From positions 342,278-406,277 of the forward strand of contig DAIQOK010000001.1 of the NCBI GenBank assembly GCA_036787895.1: a stretch of 64,000 nt of DNA, in the 5' to 3' direction. The position numbers and the translations under genes were made by a program. Of this stretch, positions 17,622 to 25,612 are shown piece after piece; position 1 is the stretch's first letter, and each line of letters begins with the position of its first letter. The notes under the pieces were generated by a model. That model was given only the letters and a program-made list of their open reading frames with translations, searched no databases and was not told the DNA's origin. Source of the DNA: UBA7662 sp036787895. Its GTDB lineage: Bacteria; Bacteroidota; Bacteroidia; UBA7662.

Positions 17622-19253
17622 ATGCGAAAGCTGCACTACTTCATTTTATCCACTTTCGTGCTGCTGAGCAGTTGCGAGGGTACTTTAAATTCAGAAAATC
17701 GTACGGTATTTCGCTATAATCAGGAGTCCGATATCAGCTCACTCGACCCGGCCTTTGCTCGCGATCAAGCCAATATCTGGGCTGTGAACCAGCTTTTCAA
17801 CGGGCTCATCCAACTCAACGACCAATTAATACCCGAACCCTGCATAGCCAAAAGCTGGGAAATTAGGGATGGCGGTAAACTTTACCGGTTTTATTTGCGG
17901 GATGATGTATATTTTCACGAATCAGCTTTATTCGGACCGAAAAAAACGAGGGTAGTCAAGGCAGCCGATTTTGTATTTGCCTTTGAACGTTTGCTTGCCC
18001 CTGAAACCGCTTCACCCGGTGCCTGGATTTTTAATGACAAGGTAGTCGACCTACAACCCTTTCTTGCCCTTGACGACACGACCTTTGAAATCCGGCTGAA
18101 GGCGCCTTTTCCTCCCTTTTTAGGTTTGCTTAGCATGCAATATTGCAGCGTAGTGCCTCGAGAAGTGGTAAACCATTTCGGTAACGACTTCAGGGCAAAT
18201 CCCATAGGTACCGGTCCTTTCAAATTTGCTTTTTGGGAACAGCAAGAGGCCTTGGTTCTCCACCGAAATCCAACATATTTTGAGACAGAAAATGGCCAGT
18301 CTATACCCTATCTCGATGCCATACAAATCAGCTTTTTGCCCGATAAACAAGCCGCCTTTCTAGCCTTTATGCAAGGAAAACTGGATTATATCTCCGGAGT
18401 TGACCCAGCATTTAAAGATGAAATACTCACCCGTACCGGTGAACTTAAATCCGAGTACAAAGACAAAATTCAACTGCAGAAAGCACCCTATCTGAATACT
18501 GAATACCTGGGCATGCTGATGGAAGCAAAGGCCGTCAACCAAAACAGCCCATTACGTCAACAGAAAATCCGTCAGGCCATCAATTATGGCATTGATCGGG
18601 AGAAGATGATGCGCTACCTCCGCAATGGTGTGGGCACTGCCGGTACAGCCGGTTTTATACCACCCGGTCTGCCCGGCTTCGACGCTTCAGCCCTTTCACA
18701 TTACCGCTACCAGCCTGAAAAAGCACGTAAACTGCTGCAAGAAGCCAATTATATACCTGGAGCTACCCCCATACGCCTACTCACCACCCCATCCTACCTG
18801 GATTTGTGCGTTTTTATCCAAAAACAATTGCAGGAGATAGGCATAGCTGTAGCCATTGAAACTTCGCCCGGTCCAACGCTCCGGCAATTGATCAACAAAT
18901 CGGAAGCCCCCTTTTTTCGTGGCAGCTGGATAGCCGATTATCCGGATGCAGAGAATTACCTGGCTTTGTTTTACAGCAAAAATTTCGCGCCGGCAGGACC
19001 CAATTTTACGCACTATGCCAATCCATCCTTCGACCGGCTTTATGAACGTTCATTATTAACAGTCGACGATAGCAGCCGTATTCTCTTGTACAAACAAATG
19101 GATGCCCTTTTGCGGGAGGATGCACCCATGGTGGTGTTGTATTACGACCAGCTCTTACGCTTGGTGCAACCCAATATCAGCGGACTGACTACCAACCCTT
19201 TAAATCTGCTCCAACTAAAGCGGGTTAAAAAATTGTCACCGCCCGTAAATTAA
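17622..19253 (+). CDS. ABC transporter peptide-binding lipoprotein (SBP family 5)
   Basis: The 543-residue extracytoplasmic binding protein resembles OppA/DppA. It has a lipoprotein signal peptide ending 'LLSSC' (Cys about residue 19), the family entry 'SDISSLDPAFARDQANIW', and characteristic inner motifs 'GTGPFKF', 'RQAINYGIDREKMM' and 'SWIADYPDAENYL'. It would deliver oligopeptides to an Opp/Dpp-type permease. No permease or ATPase genes are adjacent; solitary genes of this family are common in this phylum. It diverges from parA by about 85 bp. Confidence 0.9.
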   Translation: MRKLHYFILSTFVLLSSCEGTLNSENRTVFRYNQESDISSLDPAFARDQANIWAVNQLFNGLIQLNDQLIPEPCIAKSWEIRDGGKLYRFYLRDDVYFHESALFGPKKTRVVKAADFVFAFERLLAPETASPGAWIFNDKVVDLQPFLALDDTTFEIRLKAPFPPFLGLLSMQYCSVVPREVVNHFGNDFRANPIGTGPFKFAFWEQQEALVLHRNPTYFETENGQSIPYLDAIQISFLPDKQAAFLAFMQGKLDYISGVDPAFKDEILTRTGELKSEYKDKIQLQKAPYLNTEYLGMLMEAKAVNQNSPLRQQKIRQAINYGIDREKMMRYLRNGVGTAGTAGFIPPGLPGFDASALSHYRYQPEKARKLLQEANYIPGATPIRLLTTPSYLDLCVFIQKQLQEIGIAVAIETSPGPTLRQLINKSEAPFFRGSWIADYPDAENYLALFYSKNFAPAGPNFTHYANPSFDRLYERSLLTVDDSSRILLYKQMDALLREDAPMVVLYYDQLLRLVQPNISGLTTNPLNLLQLKRVKKLSPPVN

Positions 19254-19276
19254 AGGCACCCACCAGCCGCAATGGC

Positions 19277-19284
19277 TATCTTTG
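19277..19284 (+). promoter_or_regulatory. -7 box (TATCTTTG) for the MATE exporter gene
   Basis: The octamer matches TAnnTTTG and ends seven bases before the ATG of the exporter gene, suggesting its own promoter although the gene follows the binding-protein gene by only 38 bp. Confidence 0.5.
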
Positions 19285-19291
19285 CGGTCTT

Positions 19292-20635
19292 ATGTTACTC
19301 TCAGAAACCGGTAGAACTTTACGCCTGGCCTGGCCAATAATTTTAGGTCAGCTGAGCCAGATAGCCCTAGGGGTTATTGATAGCGTCATGGTTGGTCCCT
19401 TGGGCGCTGCCAATCTGGCCGCAGTTTCAGTGAGTATAGGTGTATTTTCGGTGCCTTTGGTCTTTGGCTTAGGCATTTCTTTTGCCATTTCTCCACTCAC
19501 GGCCATTGCCAAAGGCAGGCAGGATACCCAGCAAATTGGTGACATTTTTCGCAGTGGTTTCTGGACCTTATTTGGCATAGGTCTCGCGCTGGTGGTTTTA
19601 ATGTTTTTTGTCAGTCAAGGTGTACATCTCCTCAAACAAGAAGCCGATGTAACAGCGCTTGCCATTCCTTACTTACGTATTCTTGGTTACAGTATGCTGC
19701 CCATTTTGGTCTTTCAACACTTCAAGCAGTTCAGCGAAGGGCTCGAAATCATGTGGCCGCCGCTATTGATTGGCTTATTGATGATACCACTCAATACTTT
19801 AGGCAATTGGTTGCTGATTTATGGCAATTGGGGTTTCCCGGCTATGGGACTTGAAGGTGCCGGTTGGGCCACAACCATCAGTCGTGTTTTGGCCGCGCTG
19901 GCCATGATGGGTTTCATCTTCTTTAACCGTCGTTTTGGGGCTATTGAGCCATTTAAACTAAGCTGGCGCCGAGTACATAAGGCAACCGTAAAGCGTATCT
20001 TAAAATTGGGAGTGCCCGGTGGTTTCCAATACATTTTTGAGACTTCTGCATTTGCATTTTCGGCCATACTCATCGGCTGGTTGGGTGCCAATGCCCTGGC
20101 TGCACATCAGATTGCCATTAATCTGGCTTCCATTTCGTTTATGGTGGCCATTGGCCTATCGTCGGCGAGTGCCATACGCATTGGTCATGCATCCGGCAAA
20201 AAGGAATTTGTGCTGGCCAAACGTATCGGCAAAAGCAGCATTTTGCTTTCAGCAGCCTTCATGGCCGTTTGCGGACTCGTTTTTGTGCTGGGCCGTTTTT
20301 ATTTCCCGGGCTTATACATTCAGGACCCGGACGTCATTCAAATCACCGCCCAACTTCTGATAATTGCGGCCATTTTTCAAATAGCAGATGGCATACAGGC
20401 CGTTGGCGTGGGTTTGTGCCGGGGTTTGGAAGATGTGAAAAAACCTACGCTCTTTGTGCTTATCGCCTATTGGGTCATTGCACTTCCTGTGGGCGCCTTA
20501 CTCGCCTTCAAACTCGAATGGGGCGTGGTCGGCTTATGGATAGGATTGGCCGGTGGTTTATTTATTTCAGCCGTATTGCTTAGCTATCGCTTTTTTAAGC
20601 AGATTGACAGGCACATTGCTTCAGCACAAAAATAG
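19292..20635 (+). CDS. MATE-family multidrug efflux transporter
   Basis: The 447-residue protein has twelve predicted membrane segments in two similar halves. The N-terminal 'AWPIILGQLSQIALGVIDSVMVG' region and the second-half 'LGVPGGFQYIFETSAF' are typical of NorM-like members. It exports cationic compounds using Na+ or H+ gradients; which ion cannot be told from the sequence. Length is normal. It has its own -7 box. Confidence 0.92.
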   Translation: MLLSETGRTLRLAWPIILGQLSQIALGVIDSVMVGPLGAANLAAVSVSIGVFSVPLVFGLGISFAISPLTAIAKGRQDTQQIGDIFRSGFWTLFGIGLALVVLMFFVSQGVHLLKQEADVTALAIPYLRILGYSMLPILVFQHFKQFSEGLEIMWPPLLIGLLMIPLNTLGNWLLIYGNWGFPAMGLEGAGWATTISRVLAALAMMGFIFFNRRFGAIEPFKLSWRRVHKATVKRILKLGVPGGFQYIFETSAFAFSAILIGWLGANALAAHQIAINLASISFMVAIGLSSASAIRIGHASGKKEFVLAKRIGKSSILLSAAFMAVCGLVFVLGRFYFPGLYIQDPDVIQITAQLLIIAAIFQIADGIQAVGVGLCRGLEDVKKPTLFVLIAYWVIALPVGALLAFKLEWGVVGLWIGLAGGLFISAVLLSYRFFKQIDRHIASAQK

Positions 20636-20690
20636 AGCGGGTAAGTATTCAAAAAAGTTATCGCAGGCTTATCGTAAGTTATAGCGAAGG

Positions 20691-21281
20691 TTAATTAGAC
20701 TTTTTCGGCTGTAATAACTTACCGCCCTCCTGAAGTTTTATTCCACCCAGCAAAGTCGTGACAACGCCCGCCACACTCATTATTCCACCCCCAATTAAAC
20801 CAATGGTAGCCACAGATGCATCTCCCGATAAAGTACCAAGCAAGACAACAGCTGTACCAGCCAAACTTATAATGGCTCCGGTAGATATATTCTCACCTCC
20901 TTCTGAGATCAGCGCTCCTGCTCTATCTAATTGTCTCAAATAGTTTTCCGAGAAGTTTAAATTAGTATCAATTACTGCAGCTGAAGTTTTGGCAATAAGA
21001 TGTTGGCCCGAATGAATGGGTCGAAAGGTAAATTCCTTAAAATTTTGAGCATACATTCGACTGGCATTTACGGAATCCAGGACAACGATAGAATCTACAT
21101 TTTTCAGTTGAAATGATTCCGATTTATTGGACCCCAATGCTGCATACAATGCTATCCATTTGGTGCCTACCCACTTAAAATTACCTTCGGTTTTAAGCTT
21201 CCCTTTTTCTCAAAGCTGCACCTGACCTTGGGATTGCGTAAAAAGAAAAAAAACGGCCAGGAAAGTGAGTAGGGTTTTCAT
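20691..21281 (-). pseudogene. secreted hypothetical protein interrupted by an in-frame TGA
   Basis: From ATG at 21281 the frame encodes a good signal peptide (about 20 residues, ending Ser-Gln-Gly-Gln), then TGA at codon 24 (21210-21212), then reads on in the same frame without a break to TAA at 20691. The downstream part begins 'EKGKLKTEGNFKWVG' and ends in two Gly/Ala/Val-rich hydrophobic segments ('LAGTAVVLLGTL', 'LIGGGIMSVAGVVTTLLGG'). The full frame would be 196 codons. A translation start at an internal TTG (21149) would lose the signal peptide. It is either a recent nonsense mutation or a sequencing error. The family is not recognised. Confidence 0.65.
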
Positions 21282-21465
21282 TTAGATTAGGAATAAGTGT
21301 GCACAATTTAGACGTACCAAGTATTATAAGCAAATCTGTATTTACATATTAAAGCTAAATGTATCGTATAGGCTCCGGGAATTGTTGGTCGGAAGTCGAT
21401 TTTTATTCCTTATTCAAAAATTACAGGCTTTCAATTAGATGAAAACAAAAAACGATGTTAGGGTG

Positions 21466-21494
21466 AACAAAAAAGGCCGACTTTGCAGTCGGCC
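21466..21494 (-). terminator. terminator downstream of tRNA-Leu
   Basis: An 8-bp stem, GGCCGACT / AGTCGGCC with a TTGC loop on the plus strand, is followed on the minus strand by a run of T. It lies 20 bp past the 3' end of tRNA-Leu in the direction of its transcription. Confidence 0.75.
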
Positions 21495-21513
21495 GTTTTG
21501 CTTTTCAGCTGGG

Positions 21514-21597
21514 TGCCCAGGACTGGATTCGAACCAGCACAGGAATACTCCCACTACCCCCTCAAAGTAGCGTGTCTACCAATTTCACCACCTGGGC
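21514..21597 (-). tRNA. tRNA-Leu (anticodon GAG)
   Basis: The 84-nt gene has a paired acceptor stem (GCCCAGG/CCTGGGC), discriminator A, a T arm containing GGTTCGAATCC, and a long class II variable arm as expected for Leu. The anticodon stem CTACT/GGTAG encloses the loop TTGAGGG, which places GAG at positions 34-36. The 3' CCA is not fully encoded. A -7 box and a terminator flank it on the minus strand. Confidence 0.92.
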
Positions 21598-21609
21598 TGA
21601 GAAGTGGGG

Positions 21610-21617
21610 CAAAGTTA
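21610..21617 (-). promoter_or_regulatory. -7 box (TAACTTTG) for tRNA-Leu
   Basis: The minus-strand octamer matches TAnnTTTG, with 12 bases between it and the tRNA 5' end. Confidence 0.5.
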
Positions 21618-21794
21618 AGGGTAAAAAAGTAGCCTACAAGCAGTTAATCGAATATTTTATGCAAGTCGATTATGCCTTTGAAAATGAAAGCCTTAACCCT
21701 GATTTTAATCGCAAAATAGCCGGTTACCGGGCCGTACAACAAGAAAAATCTGGTTCAACTTCACCATAAGCGATGCAATTGCAGCTGTTTTTTC

Positions 21795-21802
21795 TACCTT
21801 TG
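21795..21802 (+). promoter_or_regulatory. -7 box (TACCTTTG) for tRNA-Ser
   Basis: The octamer matches TAnnTTTG and ends four bases before the first base of the tRNA. Confidence 0.55.
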
Positions 21803-21806
21803 CAGC

Positions 21807-21891
21807 GGAGAGATGGCAGAGTGGTCGATTGCATCTGTCTTGAAAACAGACGACCTGCGAGGGTCCGGGGGTTCGAATCCCTCTCTCTCCG
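21807..21891 (+). tRNA. tRNA-Ser (anticodon TGA)
   Basis: The 85-nt gene has acceptor stem GGAGAGA/TCTCTCC, discriminator G, a long variable arm, a T arm GGGGG-TTCGAAT-CCCTC and an anticodon loop CTTGAAA giving TGA. CCA is not encoded directly after the discriminator. It is flanked by a -7 box and a strong terminator. Confidence 0.95.
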
Positions 21892-21896
21892 CACCG

Positions 21897-21925
21897 AAAG
21901 CCTCGCGAAAGCGAGGCTTTTTTGT
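21897..21925 (+). terminator. terminator of tRNA-Ser
   Basis: A 10-bp perfect stem, AAAGCCTCGC / GCGAGGCTTT with a GAAA tetraloop, is followed by TTTG and further T residues. It starts five bases after the tRNA. Confidence 0.9.
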
Positions 21926-22054
21926 TTTAACACCGATTCGGCGGCCCATAGAACGCCAGGGAGGGGTTAAAACAAAAAAGGCCGGCAGCGCCAGCGGCAG
22001 AGGGCTGAAAGATTTGTCATATTATCGTGCCTGAATATTTAATCCCATCTTTTT

Positions 22055-22891
22055 TCAAAACAAAGAAAGCTGGTTAGTGTCTCCACCTTCTTGTTGTTTA
22101 CGTTTGCGTGCGGTGGTCATCCCCATTCCTTCAAGTTTAAGTTCCTGACTGAGTACAAATCGATACTCAGGAAATAAAAGTGGTCCTTGCGGCTGTAATA
22201 ATGCCAGCGATTTTTCTTTAGGATTTTTTACGAGGGAGTGAATTGGATAGGCATTGAATTCGTCGGAGTTAAACGTCCTGAGTAATGCCGTTACTTCGGC
22301 CAGCGGCAATTCAGGGTTGAGCCAGTCGCGCTCGGCTGCACCGGGCAATATCACCGGTGAGCGGTGGTGACCTATGGCTTGCAAAAGTGGATTGGCGCTG
22401 CAGGTAATAATTGCAAAGCCGTGACTCAATTGGCCCGTATGCGGATTCACATAACTGTCCCAGATGCCTGCCATGGCAAACGGTGCCAGCTCATGGCGGG
22501 GATAAATGAGCCAAGGTTGGTCGAGTTTCTGTTGGCGGGGACCTTCAATAAAGGCATCGGCGAGTACCAGACAACGTTGGCTTCGAATAGGTTTACGATA
22601 GGCCGGTTTTTGTAGGATACCCATACCACCGCTATAGTTGGGATCGTCATTAAGATTACCATCACCTTCGGCCCGGGCATTGATGAGGAGCATGGGTTTT
22701 TGTGCCCAGGATGGTGTCAGACCAAATTTGTAGAGCTGAAGTTGCCTCGGCGCATCGGAGGTAATCACGGGTGTAAGCTCGCCCGGACTGATATTGGGAT
22801 TAGCAGGCAGCACAGCCCCTTCAGGTGCAAATGCGCCAAATCGTTCTTCTATCACCTTGAGCTCGGTGACTAGCGTATATCTACCACACAT
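22055..22891 (-). CDS. yedK: SRAP-domain protein (YedK/HMCES family)
   Basis: The 278-residue protein begins 'MCGRYTL'. After removal of Met, Cys2 is the nucleophile that forms a thiazolidine cross-link with abasic sites in single-stranded DNA, shielding them during replication. Other conserved parts are 'NARAEG', 'RCLVLADAFIEG' and the late 'HHRSPVILPGAAERDWL' with the active-site His. Length is slightly above the E. coli protein (222) because of a longer C terminus. It stands alone between tRNA genes. Confidence 0.93.
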   Translation of the reverse strand: MCGRYTLVTELKVIEERFGAFAPEGAVLPANPNISPGELTPVITSDAPRQLQLYKFGLTPSWAQKPMLLINARAEGDGNLNDDPNYSGGMGILQKPAYRKPIRSQRCLVLADAFIEGPRQQKLDQPWLIYPRHELAPFAMAGIWDSYVNPHTGQLSHGFAIITCSANPLLQAIGHHRSPVILPGAAERDWLNPELPLAEVTALLRTFNSDEFNAYPIHSLVKNPKEKSLALLQPQGPLLFPEYRFVLSQELKLEGMGMTTARKRKQQEGGDTNQLSLF

Positions 22892-22985
22892 GACTGCAAG
22901 CTCGGAAGTTGTTGTTGTTTCAACAAGTCCTTTATATAAGGTGATTTTTTTTCTGTTTCACCGTTTCAACTTTAGATTAGTTCTC

Positions 22986-22993
22986 TATATTTG
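22986..22993 (+). promoter_or_regulatory. -7 box (TATATTTG) for tRNA-Arg
   Basis: The octamer matches TAnnTTTG but lies 39 bases before the mature tRNA, so the precursor would have a leader to be removed by RNase P. Confidence 0.5.
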
Positions 22994-23032
22994 CAGTCGC
23001 GTTAGCGACATATAGCTACCGGGAACAAAATC

Positions 23033-23106
23033 GGTTCTGTAGCTCAACTGGATAGAGCATCTCACTACGGATGAGAAGGTTTGGGGTTCGAATCCCTACA
23101 GGACCA
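23033..23106 (+). tRNA. tRNA-Arg (anticodon ACG)
   Basis: The 74-nt gene has acceptor stem GGTTCTG/CAGGACC, a D arm TAGCTCAACTGGATAGAGCA, an anticodon stem TCTCA/TGAGA with loop CTACGGA (anticodon ACG, to be edited to ICG), and T arm GGGGTTCGAATCCC. The CCA end is not fully encoded. A -7 box lies 39 bases upstream. Confidence 0.95.
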
Positions 23107-23117
23107 CATTTTTACCT

Positions 23118-23161
23118 CAAATGCCCCGGACAGTTATTCTAAACTTCGGGGCATTTGTATT
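23118..23161 (+). terminator. hairpin downstream of tRNA-Arg, probable terminator
   Basis: Arms CAAATGCCCCG (23118-23128) and CGGGGCATTTG (23147-23157) form an 11-bp stem with an 18-base loop, followed by a short T-rich tract. It starts 12 bases after the tRNA. Confidence 0.6.
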
Positions 23162-23257
23162 TCTCAGGACTTCCTCATCAAGTAGTGCTCAGCACCGAGG
23201 AGACAGTAATTTCCATGGGGGAACCCAAATGAAACTACATCTCTGCTCCCCGACCAG

Positions 23258-23287
23258 CTTCCTTCCTTCCTTCCTTCCTTCCTTCCC
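23258..23287. repeat. tetranucleotide repeat (CTTC)x7 in a gene-free stretch
   Basis: Seven perfect CTTC units occupy 23258-23285. They lie in the roughly 320-base gap between tRNA-Arg and the next gene. The rest of that gap is C/T-rich low-complexity sequence with no convincing gene; a 92-codon frame across it is compositionally odd and is not called. The repeat could vary in length by slippage, 143 bases upstream of the gene at 23428. Confidence 0.8.
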
Positions 23288-23427
23288 ATCTTCTCACTTC
23301 ATCGCTTCACACTTCCCACCTTCCTACCCTCTTTCGGGTATCTTCCAAAAAAAAACAAAGATTTTATACCCAGGGCTTCGGTTTTTTAATAGCTCTTAGT
23401 AGCTTGCAGCAAAATAAACTCCAACCT

Positions 23428-24069
23428 ATGAAAAACCATTATCGCTTATTGAGTCTCGGCGTACTCTCCATGGGCCTCTTAACCACAACCATTACATCAG
23501 CTCAAACCGTGTCTGATGTGTATATCACCAAAATGTTGGTGAAAACCGATGACGACGCTACCGTCAATTTTGCGACTAAAACCTACCTGACCGAAACAGG
23601 CAAAAACAACACCAGCTTCGAAATCATTGGTGTGCGTTTACTCGATAACAGCAATAAATACCTGGTTTTTGGCAAACATGAAGTTACAGCCGACCACCGT
23701 GTAAATGGCGAAGCCGTTGATTTTGACATAAACATTACTCATGGCAAAGACGAACTCAAATTCCATATGGCTCGTTTCCCCAAAGTGAGCTATCAATTCG
23801 TAGCCATCGATCAGGATGAAGCCAAAGACCTCCTGGAAAATATAAAGCAACTGCGCAGCAACTATATTGCCGGTGATACGCTCAAGGTAAAAGATGAATT
23901 ACGCATGTTCCAGTACCGATTAAACAAAGATTTTGCTGTTAGCATGAGCCTTGGCAAAGGTGGAAGTTCTGCGAAGTATTTCGACCTTTGGATTGGCAAC
24001 CGTCGCCAGACCGTCAGCAGTGACAAATTCATTTATTATCTCACTCAGTTTTTGGGTCAGGAGAATTAA
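23428..24069 (+). CDS. secreted hypothetical protein
   Basis: The 213-residue protein starts at ATG 23428, which opens a clear Sec signal peptide ending near 'TSAQT' (about residue 26). The mature part contains mixed alpha/beta sequence with a patch 'DQDEAKDLLENIKQLRSNY' and a C-terminal 'FDLWIGNRRQTVSSDKFIYYLTQFL'. No known domain was recognised. It is monocistronic, bounded upstream by the CTTC repeat and downstream by a strong bidirectional terminator. It is probably periplasmic or surface-exposed. Confidence 0.7.
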   Translation: MKNHYRLLSLGVLSMGLLTTTITSAQTVSDVYITKMLVKTDDDATVNFATKTYLTETGKNNTSFEIIGVRLLDNSNKYLVFGKHEVTADHRVNGEAVDFDINITHGKDELKFHMARFPKVSYQFVAIDQDEAKDLLENIKQLRSNYIAGDTLKVKDELRMFQYRLNKDFAVSMSLGKGGSSAKYFDLWIGNRRQTVSSDKFIYYLTQFLGQEN

Positions 24070-24089
24070 TTCTTTCCATATAATACAAT

Positions 24090-24120
24090 AAAAGCCCCTC
24101 CGCAATGCGGAGGGGCTTTT
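24090..24120. terminator. bidirectional terminator between convergent genes
   Basis: The stem AAAAGCCCCTCCGC / GCGGAGGGGCTTTT with an AAT loop has A and T runs on both sides, so it can end both the plus-strand secreted-protein transcript and the long minus-strand operon ending with floA. Confidence 0.9.
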
Positions 24121-24141
24121 TTGTTGCTACCCAAACCAGAT

Positions 24142-25121
24142 TTATTTACTTGCCTTGCCGCTTCCGGGTTTGGCGATCTGATCACGCATTTTGGTGTCGG
24201 CCTGGATGTTTTCCATTTTATAATAATCCATGATACCCAACTGACCATTTTTAAATGCCTCTGATATTGCGATAGGAATCTGAGCTTCGGCTTCGATTAC
24301 TTTGGCGCGCGATTCCTGGGCTTTGGCCACCATTTCCTGCTCGAGGGCAACGGCCATGGCACGACGCTCTTCGGCACGAGCCTGGGCAATTTTTTTGTCA
24401 GCCTCGGCCTGATCGGTTTGCAGCACGGCGCCGATATTTTTACCTACGTCGATGTCGGCAATGTCGATAGACAAGATTTCGAAGGCTGTACCGGCATCCA
24501 AACCTTTGGAAAGTACAACCTTAGAGATGGAATCGGGGTTTTCAAGCACTTGTTTGTGGTTAACAGCTGAACCAATCGACGATACCACACCCTCACCCAC
24601 ACGAGCCAACACAGTTTCTTCACCAGCACCACCCACCAATTGTTTGATGTTGGCACGTACTGTAACCCTGGCTTTGGCGATAAGCTGAATACCATCTTTG
24701 GCCACTGCAGCTACAGGCGGGTATCGATAACTTTGGGCTGTACCGACATCTGTACCGCCTCAAACACATCACGACCGGCTAAATCGATGGCGGTAGCTGC
24801 TCTGAAATCGAGGGGAATATTGGCTTTTTCGGCCGAAATGAGGGCACGAATCACATTGTTGACATGACCACCAGCCAAATAGTGGGTTTCGATTTCATTG
24901 CTGGTTAGTTTCAGACCCGCTTTGGTAGCCGTAATAAGGGCATTAACCACGATGGATGGTGGTACTTTACGTATGCGCATCAAAACCAGATCGAGTATGC
25001 TGATGCGTACACCGCTGAAAATGGCTGTGATCCAGAGGTTAATCGGCACAAAATAAAGGAACATAAACAAGGCGACAACCACGCCACCTATGCCCAATAA
25101 CAAAACAGTTAAATCATTCAT
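24142..25121 (-). pseudogene. floA: flotillin-like protein FloA, split by a one-base frameshift
   Basis: Two adjacent minus-strand frames (25121-24711, 136 codons; and the frame ending at 24142) together give a full FloA of about 329 residues. The first carries the membrane segment and 'LVLMRIRKVPPS...GRDVFEAVQMSVQPKVIDT'; the second resumes exactly with 'VAAVAKDGIQLIAKARVTVRANI'. The junction is a loss of one base around 24712-24725: where family members read Thr-Pro-Pro-Val or similar, this sequence reads Thr-Arg-Leu-stop. FloA organises membrane microdomains and works with NfeD, the next gene upstream. Either the gene is newly broken or the base call is wrong. Confidence 0.85.
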
Positions 25122-25130
25122 ATTTACTTA

Positions 25131-25592
25131 TTAAAGAGGTTTTACTATAATTTTTTGGTCGCTAAAACCTACCACCTCAACGGCCTGACCACTGTTGATC
25201 AGTCCATCTTCGGCCAGCACTTCGTACAACTTATTTTGAAAGCGAGCGGTTCCCATCGGGCGCAACGCACTTACCGCTTCTCCCTGCATACCCACCGTTA
25301 TTTCGCCGGCATCCAGCACATTTACCTTGCTATCAATGGCATCTTTGAGTGAAAATTTGGTCCAAAACCGACTTCTGATGCTGCGAACAATGACGAAAGC
25401 CGAAAGCAGGGTAATGGCAGCCACACTCAGCCAACCGGTTACAGCCCCATAAATTGAAAAAATATAAAAGATGGCTACACCTAAAAACAGGGTGCCTGCA
25501 ATCCCAACAAAGGTAACGCCGGGCACTACAAACAGTTCTAAAAAGAGCAGTAAAAGACCTAAAGCCAATAGAAAAACGAGGGTAATCAGCAT
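25131..25592 (-). CDS. nfeD: NfeD-family membrane protein
   Basis: The 153-residue protein has an N-terminal transmembrane helix, two further membrane segments ('VTFVGIAGTLFLGVAIFYIFS', 'VTGWLSVAAITLLSAFVIV') and a C-terminal OB-fold ('VGMQGEAVSALRPMGTARFQ...EVVGFSDQKIIV'). It is the short form lacking the ClpP-like protease domain. NfeD proteins are nearly always encoded next to flotillins, as here (9 bp from floA). Confidence 0.9.
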   Translation of the reverse strand: MLITLVFLLALGLLLLFLELFVVPGVTFVGIAGTLFLGVAIFYIFSIYGAVTGWLSVAAITLLSAFVIVRSIRSRFWTKFSLKDAIDSKVNVLDAGEITVGMQGEAVSALRPMGTARFQNKLYEVLAEDGLINSGQAVEVVGFSDQKIIVKPL

Positions 25593-25612
25593 GGCTTGAA
25601 ATTACGTGCTTT

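Noticed and set aside
17622..19253. peptide ABC transporter operon
   Set aside because: Only the binding protein is present; no permease or ATPase gene lies on either side.
21210..21212. TGA read as selenocysteine
   Set aside because: It falls just after a signal-peptide cleavage site, not in a redox motif, and no SECIS-like structure was recognised after it.
21773..22034. open frames across the tRNA-Ser gene
   Set aside because: They read through the tRNA and its terminator; the tRNA is certain.
23121..23399. 92-codon frame through the CTTC repeat
   Set aside because: Its sequence is low-complexity Ser/Phe/Pro translated from the pyrimidine-rich tract, and it starts inside the tRNA-Arg terminator hairpin.
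24705..24730. programmed -1 frameshift in floA
   Set aside because: The junction lacks a slippery heptamer of the X-XXY-YYZ type and any obvious stimulatory hairpin, so a simple one-base lesion or base-call error is more likely.
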